This document shows positions 24,170 to 32,553 of a stretch of DNA of 64,000 bases, in pieces (the first letter of the stretch is position 1; every line of letters starts with the position of its first letter). Where the stretch lies: positions 124,001 to 188,000 of the forward strand of contig ABHI01000001.1 in NCBI GenBank assembly GCA_000171875.1, read 5' to 3'. This DNA is from Flavobacteriales bacterium ALC-1. GTDB lineage: Bacteria > Bacteroidota > Bacteroidia > Flavobacteriales > Flavobacteriaceae. A model generated the notes under the pieces. The model saw only the letters and a program-made list of their open reading frames with translations, searched no databases and had not been told where the DNA came from. The position numbers were made by a program, and so were the translations under genes.

Positions 24170-26176
24170 ATGCGATTTAAGATTGAATCAGAGTTTAAGC
24201 CTACAGGCGACCAACCCGAAGCTATAAAGCAATTAGCAGGTGGAATAAAAAGTAAAGAAAAGTACCAGACATTGCTTGGTGTTACTGGTTCTGGTAAAAC
24301 TTTTACAGTTGCCAATGTGATTGAAGAAGTGCAACGTCCAACCTTAGTTTTAGCGCATAATAAAACCTTAGCAGCGCAACTCTATTCTGAATTTAAACAG
24401 TTTTTTCCTGATAATGCTGTTGAGTATTTTGTGTCCTATTACGATTACTATCAACCCGAAGCTTATATACCAGTTTCCGGTGTATATATAGAAAAAGATT
24501 TATCTATTAACGAAGAAATTGAGAAGATGCGTTTAAGTACGACCTCTTCCCTATTGTCTGGAAGACGCGATGTTATTGTAGTCGCTTCAGTATCGTGTTT
24601 ATATGGTATTGGTAATCCTGTTGAGTTTCAAAAAAATGTAATTTCTATAGAACGCGATCAAGTTATTTCACGCACCAAATTATTGCACCAATTAGTTCAA
24701 AGCTTATATTCTCGTACTGAAGCTGAGTTTAAAAATGGAAACTTCAGAATTAAAGGAGATACTGTAGATGTCTTTCCAGGGTATTCTGACAATGCCTTCA
24801 GAATTCACTTTTTTGGTGATGAAATTGAAGAAATTGAGGCATTTGATGCTAGAACAAATGAAATCATAGAACGCTACGATCGTTTAAATATCTACCCTGC
24901 AAATATGTTTGTGACATCTCCTGATGTTTTGAACGGAGCAATAAAAGATATACAAGATGATTTAGTAAAGCAACATGATTATTTTAAAGAGATTGGTAAA
25001 CATCTTGAAGCCAAGCGACTAAAAGAACGCACAGAATTTGATCTTGAAATGATTCGCGAATTGGGCTACTGTTCTGGTATTGAAAACTACTCTAGATACT
25101 TAGATGGCAGAGCTCCTGGAACACGACCTTTCTGTTTATTAGATTATTTTCCTGATGATTTTTTAATGGTTGTTGATGAAAGTCATGTTACAATCTCTCA
25201 GGTTCATGCCATGTATGGTGGAGATAGAAGTCGAAAAGTAAATCTTGTAGATTATGGTTTCCGTTTACCCGCTGCAATGGATAACAGACCATTAAAGTTT
25301 GAAGAATTTGAAGCACTTCAAAACCAAGTAATTTATGTTTCTGCAACTCCTGCAGATTATGAAATGCAAAAAACAGATGGAGTTTATGTTGAGCAAGTGA
25401 TTAGACCAACAGGTTTATTAGACCCAATTATTGAAGTTAGACCAAGTTTAAATCAGATCGATAATTTAATTGAAGAAATTCAAGATCGTGTTGAAAAAGA
25501 CGAGCGTACTCTAGTGACCACACTAACAAAGCGAATGGCTGAAGAATTGGTAAAGTATTTAACTCGTATTTCTATTCGTTGTCGTTATATTCATAGTGAT
25601 GTAGATACACTTGAGCGTGTTGAAATAATGCAAGATTTACGTAAAGGTATTTTTGATGTTTTAGTTGGTGTTAATTTACTGCGTGAGGGTTTAGATTTAC
25701 CTGAAGTATCACTAGTTGCTATTTTAGATGCAGATAAAGAAGGTTTTTTACGTTCTACACGTTCATTAACGCAAACCGTTGGTAGAGCTGCAAGGAACTT
25801 AAACGGAAAAGCGATTATGTATGCTGATAAGATTACTAAAAGCATGCAAAAAACAATAGATGAAACTGAGTATCGTCGTGAAAAACAAATTGCGTACAAT
25901 ACTAAGCATAATATTAAACCAAAAGCATTAAATAAAAGTCTGGATAGTGCTTTAGCTAAAAATTCTGTGAGCACTTATAGAACAGAACTAGACGCAAAAA
26001 TTGCTGCAGAACCAGAAAGTGAGTACTTAACTAAAAGTCAGCTCGAAAAGAAAATAAGAGAGAAACGTAAGCAAATGGAATTAGCTGCAAAAGCTCTAGA
26101 TTTTATGGAAGCAGCTCATTTTAGAGATGAGATTATGGCTTATCAAAGTAAGCTTGAAAAATTGAAGGTGAAATAA
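24170..26176 (+). CDS. uvrB: Excinuclease ABC subunit B
   Basis: A 668-residue UvrB, the damage-verifying helicase-like subunit of nucleotide excision repair; it takes damaged DNA from UvrA and recruits UvrC. Walker A is GVTGSGKT near residue 40. The damage-probing beta-hairpin lies in VSYYDYYQPEAYIP (~90-105). Helicase motifs include VVDESHVT, NQVIYVSATP, DVLVGVNLLREGLDLPEVS and QTVGRAARN. A C-terminal UVR motif (~630-665, MELAAKALDFMEAAHFRDEI) binds UvrC. Length is normal for the family. The gene stands alone with its own promoter and is followed by a convergent small gene. Confidence 0.98.
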   Translation: MRFKIESEFKPTGDQPEAIKQLAGGIKSKEKYQTLLGVTGSGKTFTVANVIEEVQRPTLVLAHNKTLAAQLYSEFKQFFPDNAVEYFVSYYDYYQPEAYIPVSGVYIEKDLSINEEIEKMRLSTTSSLLSGRRDVIVVASVSCLYGIGNPVEFQKNVISIERDQVISRTKLLHQLVQSLYSRTEAEFKNGNFRIKGDTVDVFPGYSDNAFRIHFFGDEIEEIEAFDARTNEIIERYDRLNIYPANMFVTSPDVLNGAIKDIQDDLVKQHDYFKEIGKHLEAKRLKERTEFDLEMIRELGYCSGIENYSRYLDGRAPGTRPFCLLDYFPDDFLMVVDESHVTISQVHAMYGGDRSRKVNLVDYGFRLPAAMDNRPLKFEEFEALQNQVIYVSATPADYEMQKTDGVYVEQVIRPTGLLDPIIEVRPSLNQIDNLIEEIQDRVEKDERTLVTTLTKRMAEELVKYLTRISIRCRYIHSDVDTLERVEIMQDLRKGIFDVLVGVNLLREGLDLPEVSLVAILDADKEGFLRSTRSLTQTVGRAARNLNGKAIMYADKITKSMQKTIDETEYRREKQIAYNTKHNIKPKALNKSLDSALAKNSVSTYRTELDAKIAAEPESEYLTKSQLEKKIREKRKQMELAAKALDFMEAAHFRDEIMAYQSKLEKLKVK

Positions 26177-26236
26177 AAAGCAATTAGCCTTTGAAGCTAG
26201 TTGTTAACTAAAGGCAAACTCCTAATAGCCAGAAGC

Positions 26237-26638
26237 TTAATTATACTGAACCTTAAAGATGTCAATTAAAAAATCTGGTGGTACAATTTTATTAGGAAAG
26301 CTATCCATTAAGTCTAATACACGATTAATAGATTCGTGACTTAAACCCATACGCAATCCAAAATTATGAATCTTAACCAATTGTTTTGGAGATACTTTAT
26401 GGTCTAAATTCATTAAAAGTACTAATCTATGAAACTGAACAATACGCTCACTATGCGATTTTAAATGCACATAAGTTACAGGATGCTCAAAGAGATACTC
26501 AAAGTCTTCTTTAGATATGTCTAGTTGCTTCGCTATACTAAATAGGAAGTTATATTCAATAGATCTTATATTTTCATCTGTTTGGGCAAAAGCAATCATT
26601 TCAGAAAGCAAGCTCAATTTTTCAGCACGATTAATCAT
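26237..26638 (-). CDS. TerB-like helical protein
   Basis: A 133-residue all-helical cytoplasmic protein from the start MINRAEKLSLLSEMIAFAQ; an upstream in-frame ATG at 26683 would add 15 residues, but a -7-like box (TAACTTTA, minus strand, 26672-26665) lies inside that extension, so the shorter start is preferred. Acidic residues in the first helix pair (MIAFAQTDENI, IAKQLDISKEDFEYL) resemble the TerB/DjlA-N fold, whose members bind metal or membranes. The rest (IVQFHRLVLLMNLDHKV, LRMGLSHESINRVLDL) continues the helical pattern. It is convergent with uvrB and otherwise alone. Exact function unknown. Confidence 0.7.
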   Translation of the reverse strand: MINRAEKLSLLSEMIAFAQTDENIRSIEYNFLFSIAKQLDISKEDFEYLFEHPVTYVHLKSHSERIVQFHRLVLLMNLDHKVSPKQLVKIHNFGLRMGLSHESINRVLDLMDSFPNKIVPPDFLIDIFKVQYN

Positions 26639-26664
26639 GTCTAAGAGGGGATTATTTAATACTG

Positions 26665-26672
26665 TAAAGTTA
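26665..26672 (-). promoter_or_regulatory. Predicted -7 box for the TerB-like gene
   Basis: On the minus strand TAACTTTA ends 26 bp before the preferred ATG at 26638. No clear -33 TTG. The box supports the downstream start over the ATG at 26683. Confidence 0.35.
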
Positions 26673-26780
26673 ACTAGGTACATTATTTTATTGTCGTTGA
26701 TATAATGTATCTTGTCGAAAAATTATTAGTATTTAGTCGAGTTTTTTAAACGTTGGTCAAACCAAAACTGTCATTATTAC

Positions 26781-27590
26781 ATGAGATTGAAGCATATTTT
26801 CTTATTTATTTCAGTATTTATTTTCACCAAAATAAACTCTCAAAGCACTGCCTCTGAACAGGTTACAAGATTTAGCATCACTGCTCCTCAGCTAGACACA
26901 TTAAAAACCATTTGGGTCTATTTGCCAAAAAATTATCAAAACTCTAAAAAAAACTATCCTGTTGTGTACATGCATGATGCTCAGAATTTATTTGATGCTA
27001 AAACTTCTTATGTAGGTGAATGGAAAGTTGACGAATATATGGACCAACTTACTGAAAATGAAAGTATAATTATCGGCATTGAACATGGTAACGAAAAACG
27101 TATAGAAGAATTAACACCATATAAAAACGAAAAATATGGAGGAGGAAAAGGTGATGCTTATTTAACCTTCATTAAAAATACACTTAAACCTCATTTAGAT
27201 GTTATTTACAGAACAAAATCTGATGCAAAGCATACTACAATATTCGGTTCTTCTTTAGGTGGATTAATTTCGTTTTATGGTGCTATAAAATATCCTGAAA
27301 TTTTTGGAAAGGCAGGAGTATTTTCTCCAGCATTCTGGATAAACCCTGAGATTTTTGACCTAGTTAAATCTTTAGAAATATCTGAGACTTCAAAATTTTA
27401 TTTTTTAGCTGGAACAGATGAAGGAGAAACTATGATTCCTAAATTAGAAGAGATGATTACATTGCTAAAATCTAAAGGTGTAAAAAATAATCAAATGGAA
27501 AGCAAGATTGTTGAAGGTGGCAAGCATAACGAAAAACTATGGTCTGACAATTTTGGAGAAGCCTATCAATATTTAACGACTAACAATTAA
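26781..27590 (+). CDS. Exported esterase of the Esterase_D/Fes family
   Basis: A 269-residue exported alpha/beta hydrolase. Signal peptide 1-20 (FTKINSQ). A strand set with IWVYLPKNYQ and YPVVYMHDAQNLFD, the nucleophile elbow GSSLGG (in TIFGSSLGGLISFYG) and a histidine in VEGGKHNEKLW form the putative Ser-Asp-His triad. This is the esterase D/feruloyl esterase-like group, whose members hydrolyse esters of siderophores, glutathione or polysaccharide side groups. Four bases separate it from the next gene, so they are probably co-transcribed. Confidence 0.85.
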   Translation: MRLKHIFLFISVFIFTKINSQSTASEQVTRFSITAPQLDTLKTIWVYLPKNYQNSKKNYPVVYMHDAQNLFDAKTSYVGEWKVDEYMDQLTENESIIIGIEHGNEKRIEELTPYKNEKYGGGKGDAYLTFIKNTLKPHLDVIYRTKSDAKHTTIFGSSLGGLISFYGAIKYPEIFGKAGVFSPAFWINPEIFDLVKSLEISETSKFYFLAGTDEGETMIPKLEEMITLLKSKGVKNNQMESKIVEGGKHNEKLWSDNFGEAYQYLTTNN

Positions 27591-27593
27591 AAT

Positions 27594-27839
27594 ATGACAA
27601 ACAACGATATATTCAAAAAACTAAGAGTAGCACATAAGCTAAGAGATGATGATATTGTAAAAATCTTAGCTTTAGTAGATTTTAGAATTTCAAAAAGCGA
27701 GCTTAATGCATTTTTTAGAAAGGAAGATCATCCAAAGTATATGGAATGTGGAGACCAAATTCTCAGAAATTTCCTTAATGGACTAATCATTCATCTAAGA
27801 GGTCCAATGCCAAAAAAACAAAAAAAGAGCAACACTTAA
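27594..27839 (+). CDS. Single-repeat DUF1456 (YehS-like) protein
   Basis: An 81-residue cytoplasmic protein matching one DUF1456 unit: NNDIFKKLRVAHKLRDDDI, then VDFRISKSELNAFFRKEDH and LRNFLNGLI. E. coli YehS carries two such units in about 155 residues; here only one is present, followed by a basic tail (PKKQKKSNT). No function is established for the family. It follows the esterase gene by 3 bp, and its TAA lies in the loop of the terminator. Confidence 0.85.
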   Translation: MTNNDIFKKLRVAHKLRDDDIVKILALVDFRISKSELNAFFRKEDHPKYMECGDQILRNFLNGLIIHLRGPMPKKQKKSNT

Positions 27840-27855
27840 AGTTGCTCTTTTTAAT
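27822..27855. terminator. Bidirectional terminator between convergent genes
   Basis: AAAAAGAGCAAC (27822-27833) pairs with GTTGCTCTTTTT (27841-27852), with the stop codon TAA (27837-27839) in the 7-base loop. A-run and T-run flank the stem, so it can serve both the DUF1456 gene and the minus-strand gene ending at 27877. Confidence 0.85.
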
Positions 27856-27876
27856 TACTCTTATGATGATTAGTCA

Positions 27877-28212
27877 TTAACTAGATTCTATCATCTTAAC
27901 TGGTACTTTAAAAGACTTACTTGTAGTCTCCTTAGATACTTTCTTATAGTTTAAGCGACTCTTAATGTAGCTTTCTACAATTTTATTATCTGTATCTACA
28001 GATAATACCACCATTTCATCATTTTCATTGACAAAAATATTAACAATAGCTTCAACATCCTTTTCTAATTGAAAATCTGGATTTTCCAATAATTTCTCAA
28101 CAGTTTTACTAATTGAAGTTGGCTCAGCACTTTTGATCGGGTTTGTGTTTGCTGAAATCACACTACTAAACGCAATTGCTACGACTAGTACTAACATTTT
28201 TAATGTTTTCAT
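27877..28212 (-). CDS. Small exported protein of unknown function
   Basis: A 111-residue protein with a signal peptide (1-21, VLVVAIAFSSVISAN). The mature part begins with a low-complexity stretch, then a helix (TVEKLLENPDFQLEKDVEAI) and a two- to three-strand beta segment (VNIFVNENDEMVVLSVDT), ending in basic and serine-rich residues. I do not recognise the family; similar small periplasmic proteins with this alpha-beta layout are common in Flavobacteriaceae. It stands alone between two terminators and is likely a monocistronic transcript. Confidence 0.7.
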   Translation of the reverse strand: MKTLKMLVLVVAIAFSSVISANTNPIKSAEPTSISKTVEKLLENPDFQLEKDVEAIVNIFVNENDEMVVLSVDTDNKIVESYIKSRLNYKKVSKETTSKSFKVPVKMIESS

Positions 28213-28321
28213 AATTATTCGATTTTAAGATTGATACTTAATAGACGACTAAATATTACAGGAGTTACAGTCGTTAACACTGTTTAACGTTGATTGGCAG
28301 TTTATTAACATTTAGACAAAT

Positions 28322-28352
28322 AAAAAATGCGTCTTTAAAAAGACGCATTTAT
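28322..28352 (-). terminator. Terminator of sucC
   Basis: AAATGCGTCTTT (28325-28336) pairs with AAAGACGCATTT (28339-28350). On the minus strand the stem is followed by TTTTTTA. It lies just after the sucC stop codon at 28378. Confidence 0.85.
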
Positions 28353-28377
28353 AAATAATATATTTTATTAACTATGC

Positions 28378-29568
28378 CTAAGAAAGCACCGTTTGTACTT
28401 TGTCAGCAGCTTCTTGGAATTCAGTTGCGCTCATAACATCTAAACCAGAATTATCAATTAACTCTTTTGCAATGTCTGCATTGGTTCCCTGTAAACGTAC
28501 AATGATAGGTACATTGATATTACCCATATTTTTATAAGCATCAATAACACCTTGCGCTACACGATCGCAACGAACAATACCTCCAAAAATGTTTATTAAG
28601 ATCGCTTTTACAGCAGGATCTTTAAGTATAATTTTAAAAGCAGCTTCTACTCTAGCAGCATCTGCAGTACCACCAACATCTAAGAAGTTAGCTGGTTCAC
28701 CACCTGCTTGCTTAATTAAATCCATAGTTGCCATAGCCAAACCTGCACCATTCACCATACAACCAACGTTTCCATCTAAATCCACATAATTTAAACCTAA
28801 AGCACCTGCTTCAACTTCAATTGGATTTTCTTCACGTAAATCGCGTAATTCTGCTAAATCTCTATGTCTATATAATGCATTGTCATCTAAAGTCACTTTA
28901 GAATCTACTGCCATAATTTTATCATCACTAGTTTTTAAAACAGGATTGATTTCGAATAAAGATGCATCAGACTTTACGTAAGCCGTATATAAAGCAGACA
29001 CAAACTTTGTCATTTCTTTAAATGCTGTGCCTGATAAACCTAAGTTAAATGCTACACGACGTGCTTGAAAACCAAGTAATCCTAATGCAGGATCAACTTC
29101 TTCAGTAAAAATTAAATGCGGAGTTTCCTCAGCTACCGTTTCGATATCCATTCCACCTTCAGTAGAATACATAATCATATTTTTACCTGTACCTCTATTT
29201 AAAAGAACAGACATATAATATTCTTCTGGTTCATTATCACCAGGATAGTAAACATCTTCAGCAACTAACACTTGGTGAACTTTTTTACCCTCAGCCGATG
29301 TTTGCGGAGTAACTAAATTCATTCCGATGATGTTTCCTGCAATTTCTTCAACTTCTTGAAGATTTTTAGCCAGTTTCACTCCACCACCTTTTCCACGTCC
29401 ACCTGCATGAACTTGGGCTTTAATAACGTGCCAACCTGTACCAGTTTCAGCAGTTAATTGTTTTGCTGCGTCAACAGCTGCTTTAGCGCTTTGTGCTACA
29501 ATACCACGTTGGATACGTACACCAAAACTGCTTAATAATTCTTTTCCTTGATATTCGTGTAAATTCAT
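28378..29568 (-). CDS. sucC: Succinyl-CoA synthetase (ADP-forming) subunit beta
   Basis: A 396-residue ATP-grasp subunit of the TCA-cycle enzyme that converts succinyl-CoA and ADP or GDP to succinate and ATP or GTP. The ATP-grasp domain starts MNLHEYQGKELL, with the glycine-rich loop VHAGGRGKGGGVKLA near residue 55 and DVYYPGDNEPEEYYM. The C-terminal CoA-ligase domain has LDVGGTADAARVEAAF and NIFGGIVRCDRVAQGV, the loop that contacts the phosphohistidine of the alpha subunit. Length is normal. sucD is not adjacent here, so the two subunits are encoded apart, as is common in Flavobacteriaceae. Confidence 0.97.
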   Translation of the reverse strand: MNLHEYQGKELLSSFGVRIQRGIVAQSAKAAVDAAKQLTAETGTGWHVIKAQVHAGGRGKGGGVKLAKNLQEVEEIAGNIIGMNLVTPQTSAEGKKVHQVLVAEDVYYPGDNEPEEYYMSVLLNRGTGKNMIMYSTEGGMDIETVAEETPHLIFTEEVDPALGLLGFQARRVAFNLGLSGTAFKEMTKFVSALYTAYVKSDASLFEINPVLKTSDDKIMAVDSKVTLDDNALYRHRDLAELRDLREENPIEVEAGALGLNYVDLDGNVGCMVNGAGLAMATMDLIKQAGGEPANFLDVGGTADAARVEAAFKIILKDPAVKAILINIFGGIVRCDRVAQGVIDAYKNMGNINVPIIVRLQGTNADIAKELIDNSGLDVMSATEFQEAADKVQTVLS

Positions 29569-29594
29569 TTGTTATCAGAAATTTATTGGTGGCA

Positions 29595-29624
29595 CAAAAG
29601 TAAGCATACTAAAACGTTTCTCAA
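29595..29624 (-). promoter_or_regulatory. sucC promoter TTG-N19-TACTTTTG
   Basis: On the minus strand TTG (29624-29622) and TACTTTTG (29602-29595) are separated by 19 bp and end 26 bp before the ATG. Both elements match the Bacteroidota consensus. Confidence 0.65.
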
Positions 29625-29747
29625 ATAAATTTTGCCACCTTATTTAGTGTTTATTTATAAGCATTAAAATACTTTATAATTTAAATCACTACACTAAAGT
29701 TACACATCCCTGATCCTTCCCAAGATGTAAGTTTTTGCTAATAAAAC

Positions 29748-30404
29748 TTAATCTTTTAGACGCTTAATTACCGAAAACGCCTTGTCAACCAATTCATCTT
29801 CAACTACTATAGTAAACTCATTGGTAGTAGAAACAACTTCATATAAAGTAATCTTCTCCCAAGCTAAACGTTTGAAAAACTGATAATATAAACCAGCAAT
29901 TTTAGAATTACCTTTCGGTAAATAAATACTGATTGCAGAAAGTTTGTCTTGTTGGCCTATTAGTGTTTCAGTTTTAAATGCTTTTAAAATATTTTCTTTT
30001 TCAGAGGTTGAAATAATAATATTACTTTCAAACATACCACGAGTAAAAGCATAAAAGATTTGATGGTTGGCACTTATCTTTTCTAAGACTTGCGAGTGAC
30101 TACGTATTAATGTCTTAGAATTTTGAAATGTAAAATCACTCAGATTAGAACGTACTGTAATGTCACCTAAATTTTTAAAGACCTTTTTTAAACGTACTGA
30201 ATTTTCAAGATTTAAAGGTTGTTGGTAACGACGTAATGCCATCATTATAGCCCCTTCTTTTACAGGCTTTCTAAGCATTTCAGAAATAGGTTTATTTAAA
30301 TCTTTTGCTAAAGCAGAGAAGTTGATAATTTCTCTAGACAATCCCTCTTCTAAAAATGGGCTAGACACTATTATGTCTTCTACACAAGATGCAATTGTTT
30401 TCAA
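29748..30404 (-). CDS. ACT-like domain protein divergent from lysA
   Basis: A 218-residue cytoplasmic protein. Residues ~1-75 are a helical, possibly winged-helix segment (IVSSPFLEEGLSREIINFSA, then ISEMLRKPVKEGAIMMALRR). Residues ~75-218 look like two ACT-type beta-alpha-beta units, the second with LYEVVSTTNEFTIVVEDELV, as in the regulatory tail of aspartate kinase; no kinase domain is present. It is transcribed divergently from the diaminopimelate decarboxylase gene across 132 bp, which suggests, but does not prove, a link to lysine or other amino-acid sensing. I have no named family for it. Confidence 0.7.
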   Translation of the reverse strand: MKTIASCVEDIIVSSPFLEEGLSREIINFSALAKDLNKPISEMLRKPVKEGAIMMALRRYQQPLNLENSVRLKKVFKNLGDITVRSNLSDFTFQNSKTLIRSHSQVLEKISANHQIFYAFTRGMFESNIIISTSEKENILKAFKTETLIGQQDKLSAISIYLPKGNSKIAGLYYQFFKRLAWEKITLYEVVSTTNEFTIVVEDELVDKAFSVIKRLKD

Positions 30405-30493
30405 ACGTATAAAATTTTGATGTTAATTATTTAACATTTTGTGTAAAAATAGCAATATTTTTTAATTTTTATGCTTTTAATAATGATTACGTT

Positions 30494-30501
30494 TACATTT
30501 G
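30494..30501 (+). promoter_or_regulatory. Predicted lysA -7 box TACATTTG
   Basis: TACATTTG at 30494-30501 matches TAnnTTTG and lies 35 bp before the ATG at 30537. No TTG at the right distance is seen, so confidence is moderate. Confidence 0.4.
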
Positions 30502-30536
30502 ATCGCTTAAAAAATGAATAATTAAGATCCAAAAAA

Positions 30537-31742
30537 ATGACAAAGAATGCCTTATTAAAGATTACTAAAGATTTCGGAAGCCCAGTTTATGTTTATGATG
30601 CTGAAATTATCACAGCTCAGTATAAACGTTTAACAAAAGCGTTTGATAAGGTAAAACAATTGAAGATTAATTATGCTGTAAAGGCACTTTCTAATATTTC
30701 GATTCTTAAATTATTTAATACGCTTGGATCTGGGATTGATACAGTATCTATACAAGAAGTTCAATTAGGACTCAAAGCAGGTTTTAAGGCAGAAGATATT
30801 ATATTTACTCCAAATGGAGTGTCCCTTGAAGAGATTGAAGAAGTTTCTAAATTGGGAGTTCAAATTAATATTGATAACCTTTCAGTTTTAGAACAATTTG
30901 GCACCAAGCATCCAACCATTCCTGTATGTATTCGTATAAACCCACATGTCATGGCTGGAGGAAATACTAATATTTCTGTTGGCCATATAGATAGCAAATT
31001 TGGGATTTCAATTCATCAAATTCCACTTTTACTTCGTATTGTAGAAAACACTAACATGACCATCAATGGTATTCATATGCATACCGGTAGTGACATCCTA
31101 GATATTGATGTGTTTTTATATGCCAGCGAAATTCTATTTGAAACTGCTAAGAATTTCAAAAATCTAGACTTCATAGATTTTGGTTCTGGTTTTAAAGTAC
31201 CTTATAAAGTAGATGATATAGAAACTAATATCGAAGAACTAGGCGAAAAACTATCAAAACGTTTTAATGAGTTCTGCAAAGATTATGGTAAAGAATTAAC
31301 CTTAGCCTTTGAGCCTGGTAAATTTTTAGTGAGCGAAGCTGGCGTATTTTTAGTAAAAGTAAATGTGGTAAAACAAACTACTTCGACAGTTTTTGCTCAG
31401 GTTGATTCCGGTTTTAATCATTTAATACGGCCTATGCTATATGGCTCTCAACATGAAATTTTAAACATTTCTAATCCTAAAGGACGTGAACGTTTTTATT
31501 CTGTTGTTGGCTATATCTGTGAAACCGATACTTTTGCTAATAACAGACGAATTTCTGAAATAAATCAAGGTGATATTCTCTGTTTTAAAAATGCTGGTGC
31601 TTATTGTTATTCTATGGCAAGTAATTACAATTCGCGTTATAGACCAGCCGAAGTTTTAATCCATAAAGACAAAGCACATTTGATTAGAAAACGTGAAACT
31701 TTTGATGATATCATAAGTAATCAGATAGAAATTTCTTTATAA
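30537..31742 (+). CDS. lysA: Diaminopimelate decarboxylase
   Basis: A 401-residue PLP enzyme of fold type III that decarboxylates meso-diaminopimelate to L-lysine, the last step of lysine synthesis. The PLP lysine is K49 in INYAVKALSN. The alanine-racemase-like barrel continues with RINPHVMAGGN, HMHTGSDI and the phosphate-binding FGSGFKVPY. The C-terminal beta domain has FEPGKFLVSEAG, the catalytic cysteine region GYICETDTFA and NAGAYCYSMASNYNSR with the substrate-binding tyrosine. A strong terminator follows directly. Confidence 0.96.
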   Translation: MTKNALLKITKDFGSPVYVYDAEIITAQYKRLTKAFDKVKQLKINYAVKALSNISILKLFNTLGSGIDTVSIQEVQLGLKAGFKAEDIIFTPNGVSLEEIEEVSKLGVQINIDNLSVLEQFGTKHPTIPVCIRINPHVMAGGNTNISVGHIDSKFGISIHQIPLLLRIVENTNMTINGIHMHTGSDILDIDVFLYASEILFETAKNFKNLDFIDFGSGFKVPYKVDDIETNIEELGEKLSKRFNEFCKDYGKELTLAFEPGKFLVSEAGVFLVKVNVVKQTTSTVFAQVDSGFNHLIRPMLYGSQHEILNISNPKGRERFYSVVGYICETDTFANNRRISEINQGDILCFKNAGAYCYSMASNYNSRYRPAEVLIHKDKAHLIRKRETFDDIISNQIEISL

Positions 31743-31747
31743 ATAAG

Positions 31748-31779
31748 AAAAGCGTTACTAAGTTTAGTAACGCTTTTTT
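31748..31779 (+). terminator. lysA terminator
   Basis: AAAAGCGTTACTAA (31748-31761) pairs with TTAGTAACGCTTTT (31764-31777), followed by further T residues. The stem begins 5 bp after the lysA stop. Confidence 0.9.
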
Positions 31780-31853
31780 ATTATTTACATTTTATATAAT
31801 TTAATTAAATTTCTTATCTTTATTAGCATATTCCCTTAATTATCAGACAACAA

Positions 31854-31873
31854 GAATAGCACAAATGCTATTC
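31854..31873. other. Short perfect inverted repeat in the 31743-31955 gap
   Basis: GAATAGCA (31854-31861) and TGCTATTC (31866-31873) form an 8-bp stem with a CAAA loop, 82 bp before the next start codon. No T-run follows, so an operator or an RNA leader hairpin is more likely than a terminator. A -7-like TATCTTTA lies at 31815-31822. I see no gene in this gap. Confidence 0.4.
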
Positions 31874-31955
31874 ATCTTTATATAACGTTGCCTCTTTTAT
31901 CGTTAAAGATGCTTACGTACTATTATTAATATTCATTAACCTAAATATATGCTTT

Positions 31956-32519
31956 ATGAAAACTATTAATACTGCTCTGTTATTATTGTTAGTGCCAAAA
32001 AACACCAAAAAACTATTTTTATTAGCTCTTATTACATTTGTTTTTGCTTCTTGTCAGCAAAATGACAAACGTTATACCCAACAATCTACTGAGATTGATG
32101 TCGTAAAAGCGACAATTAATTATTATGATTACCAAAAATGGGATAGTATGGTTATGAATTATGCTGATACTGCCAAGGTCTATTATAATACAAGAGATAT
32201 CTTTTTTAATGCCGAAAGTTTACCTGAATACCATATTAAAAATGACTCTACTTTTCTCACTCGTGCATTTGAAGATGACAGAAGAGAATATGAGATGATA
32301 ACTGACGATAATGGAAATAAATGGGTGAATTTTTGGGGCATATGGGAAGGTAACTTATTAGATAATAATCAAAAGATTCAAATTCCTGTACATATAACCT
32401 ATCAATTTATTGACTCTAAAATTGTACTCGAATATGGGTATTGGAACTCAAGTGAATTAACATTAGCGCTTCAAGAGATAGAAAAGACAAAGGAGCAAGA
32501 TTCTCTTATAATAGATTAA
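31956..32519 (+). CDS. NTF2/SnoaL-like lipoprotein
   Basis: A 187-residue protein with an unusually long leader: residues 1-20 are basic and hydrophobic, and ~21-33 end in TFVFASCQQ, a lipobox with Cys33. The mature domain (~45-175) fits a SnoaL/NTF2 cone fold: a helix IDVVKATINYYDYQKWDSM, then DTAKVYYNTRD, and strands with WVNFWGIWEGN, PVHITYQFIDSKIVLEYGYW. This fold is used for ligand binding or as a small enzyme scaffold; no catalytic residues are evident. It is followed 34 bp later by two acyltransferase-like membrane proteins, probably one transcription unit. Confidence 0.7.
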   Translation: MKTINTALLLLLVPKNTKKLFLLALITFVFASCQQNDKRYTQQSTEIDVVKATINYYDYQKWDSMVMNYADTAKVYYNTRDIFFNAESLPEYHIKNDSTFLTRAFEDDRREYEMITDDNGNKWVNFWGIWEGNLLDNNQKIQIPVHITYQFIDSKIVLEYGYWNSSELTLALQEIEKTKEQDSLIID

Positions 32520-32553
32520 AATTGTAGTTTTAGGGTTAAGAACAACCACCAAA

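Noticed and set aside
25591..25974. Minus-strand 127-residue ORF inside uvrB
   Set aside because: Antisense shadow of a conserved gene with no recognisable domain or start signal.
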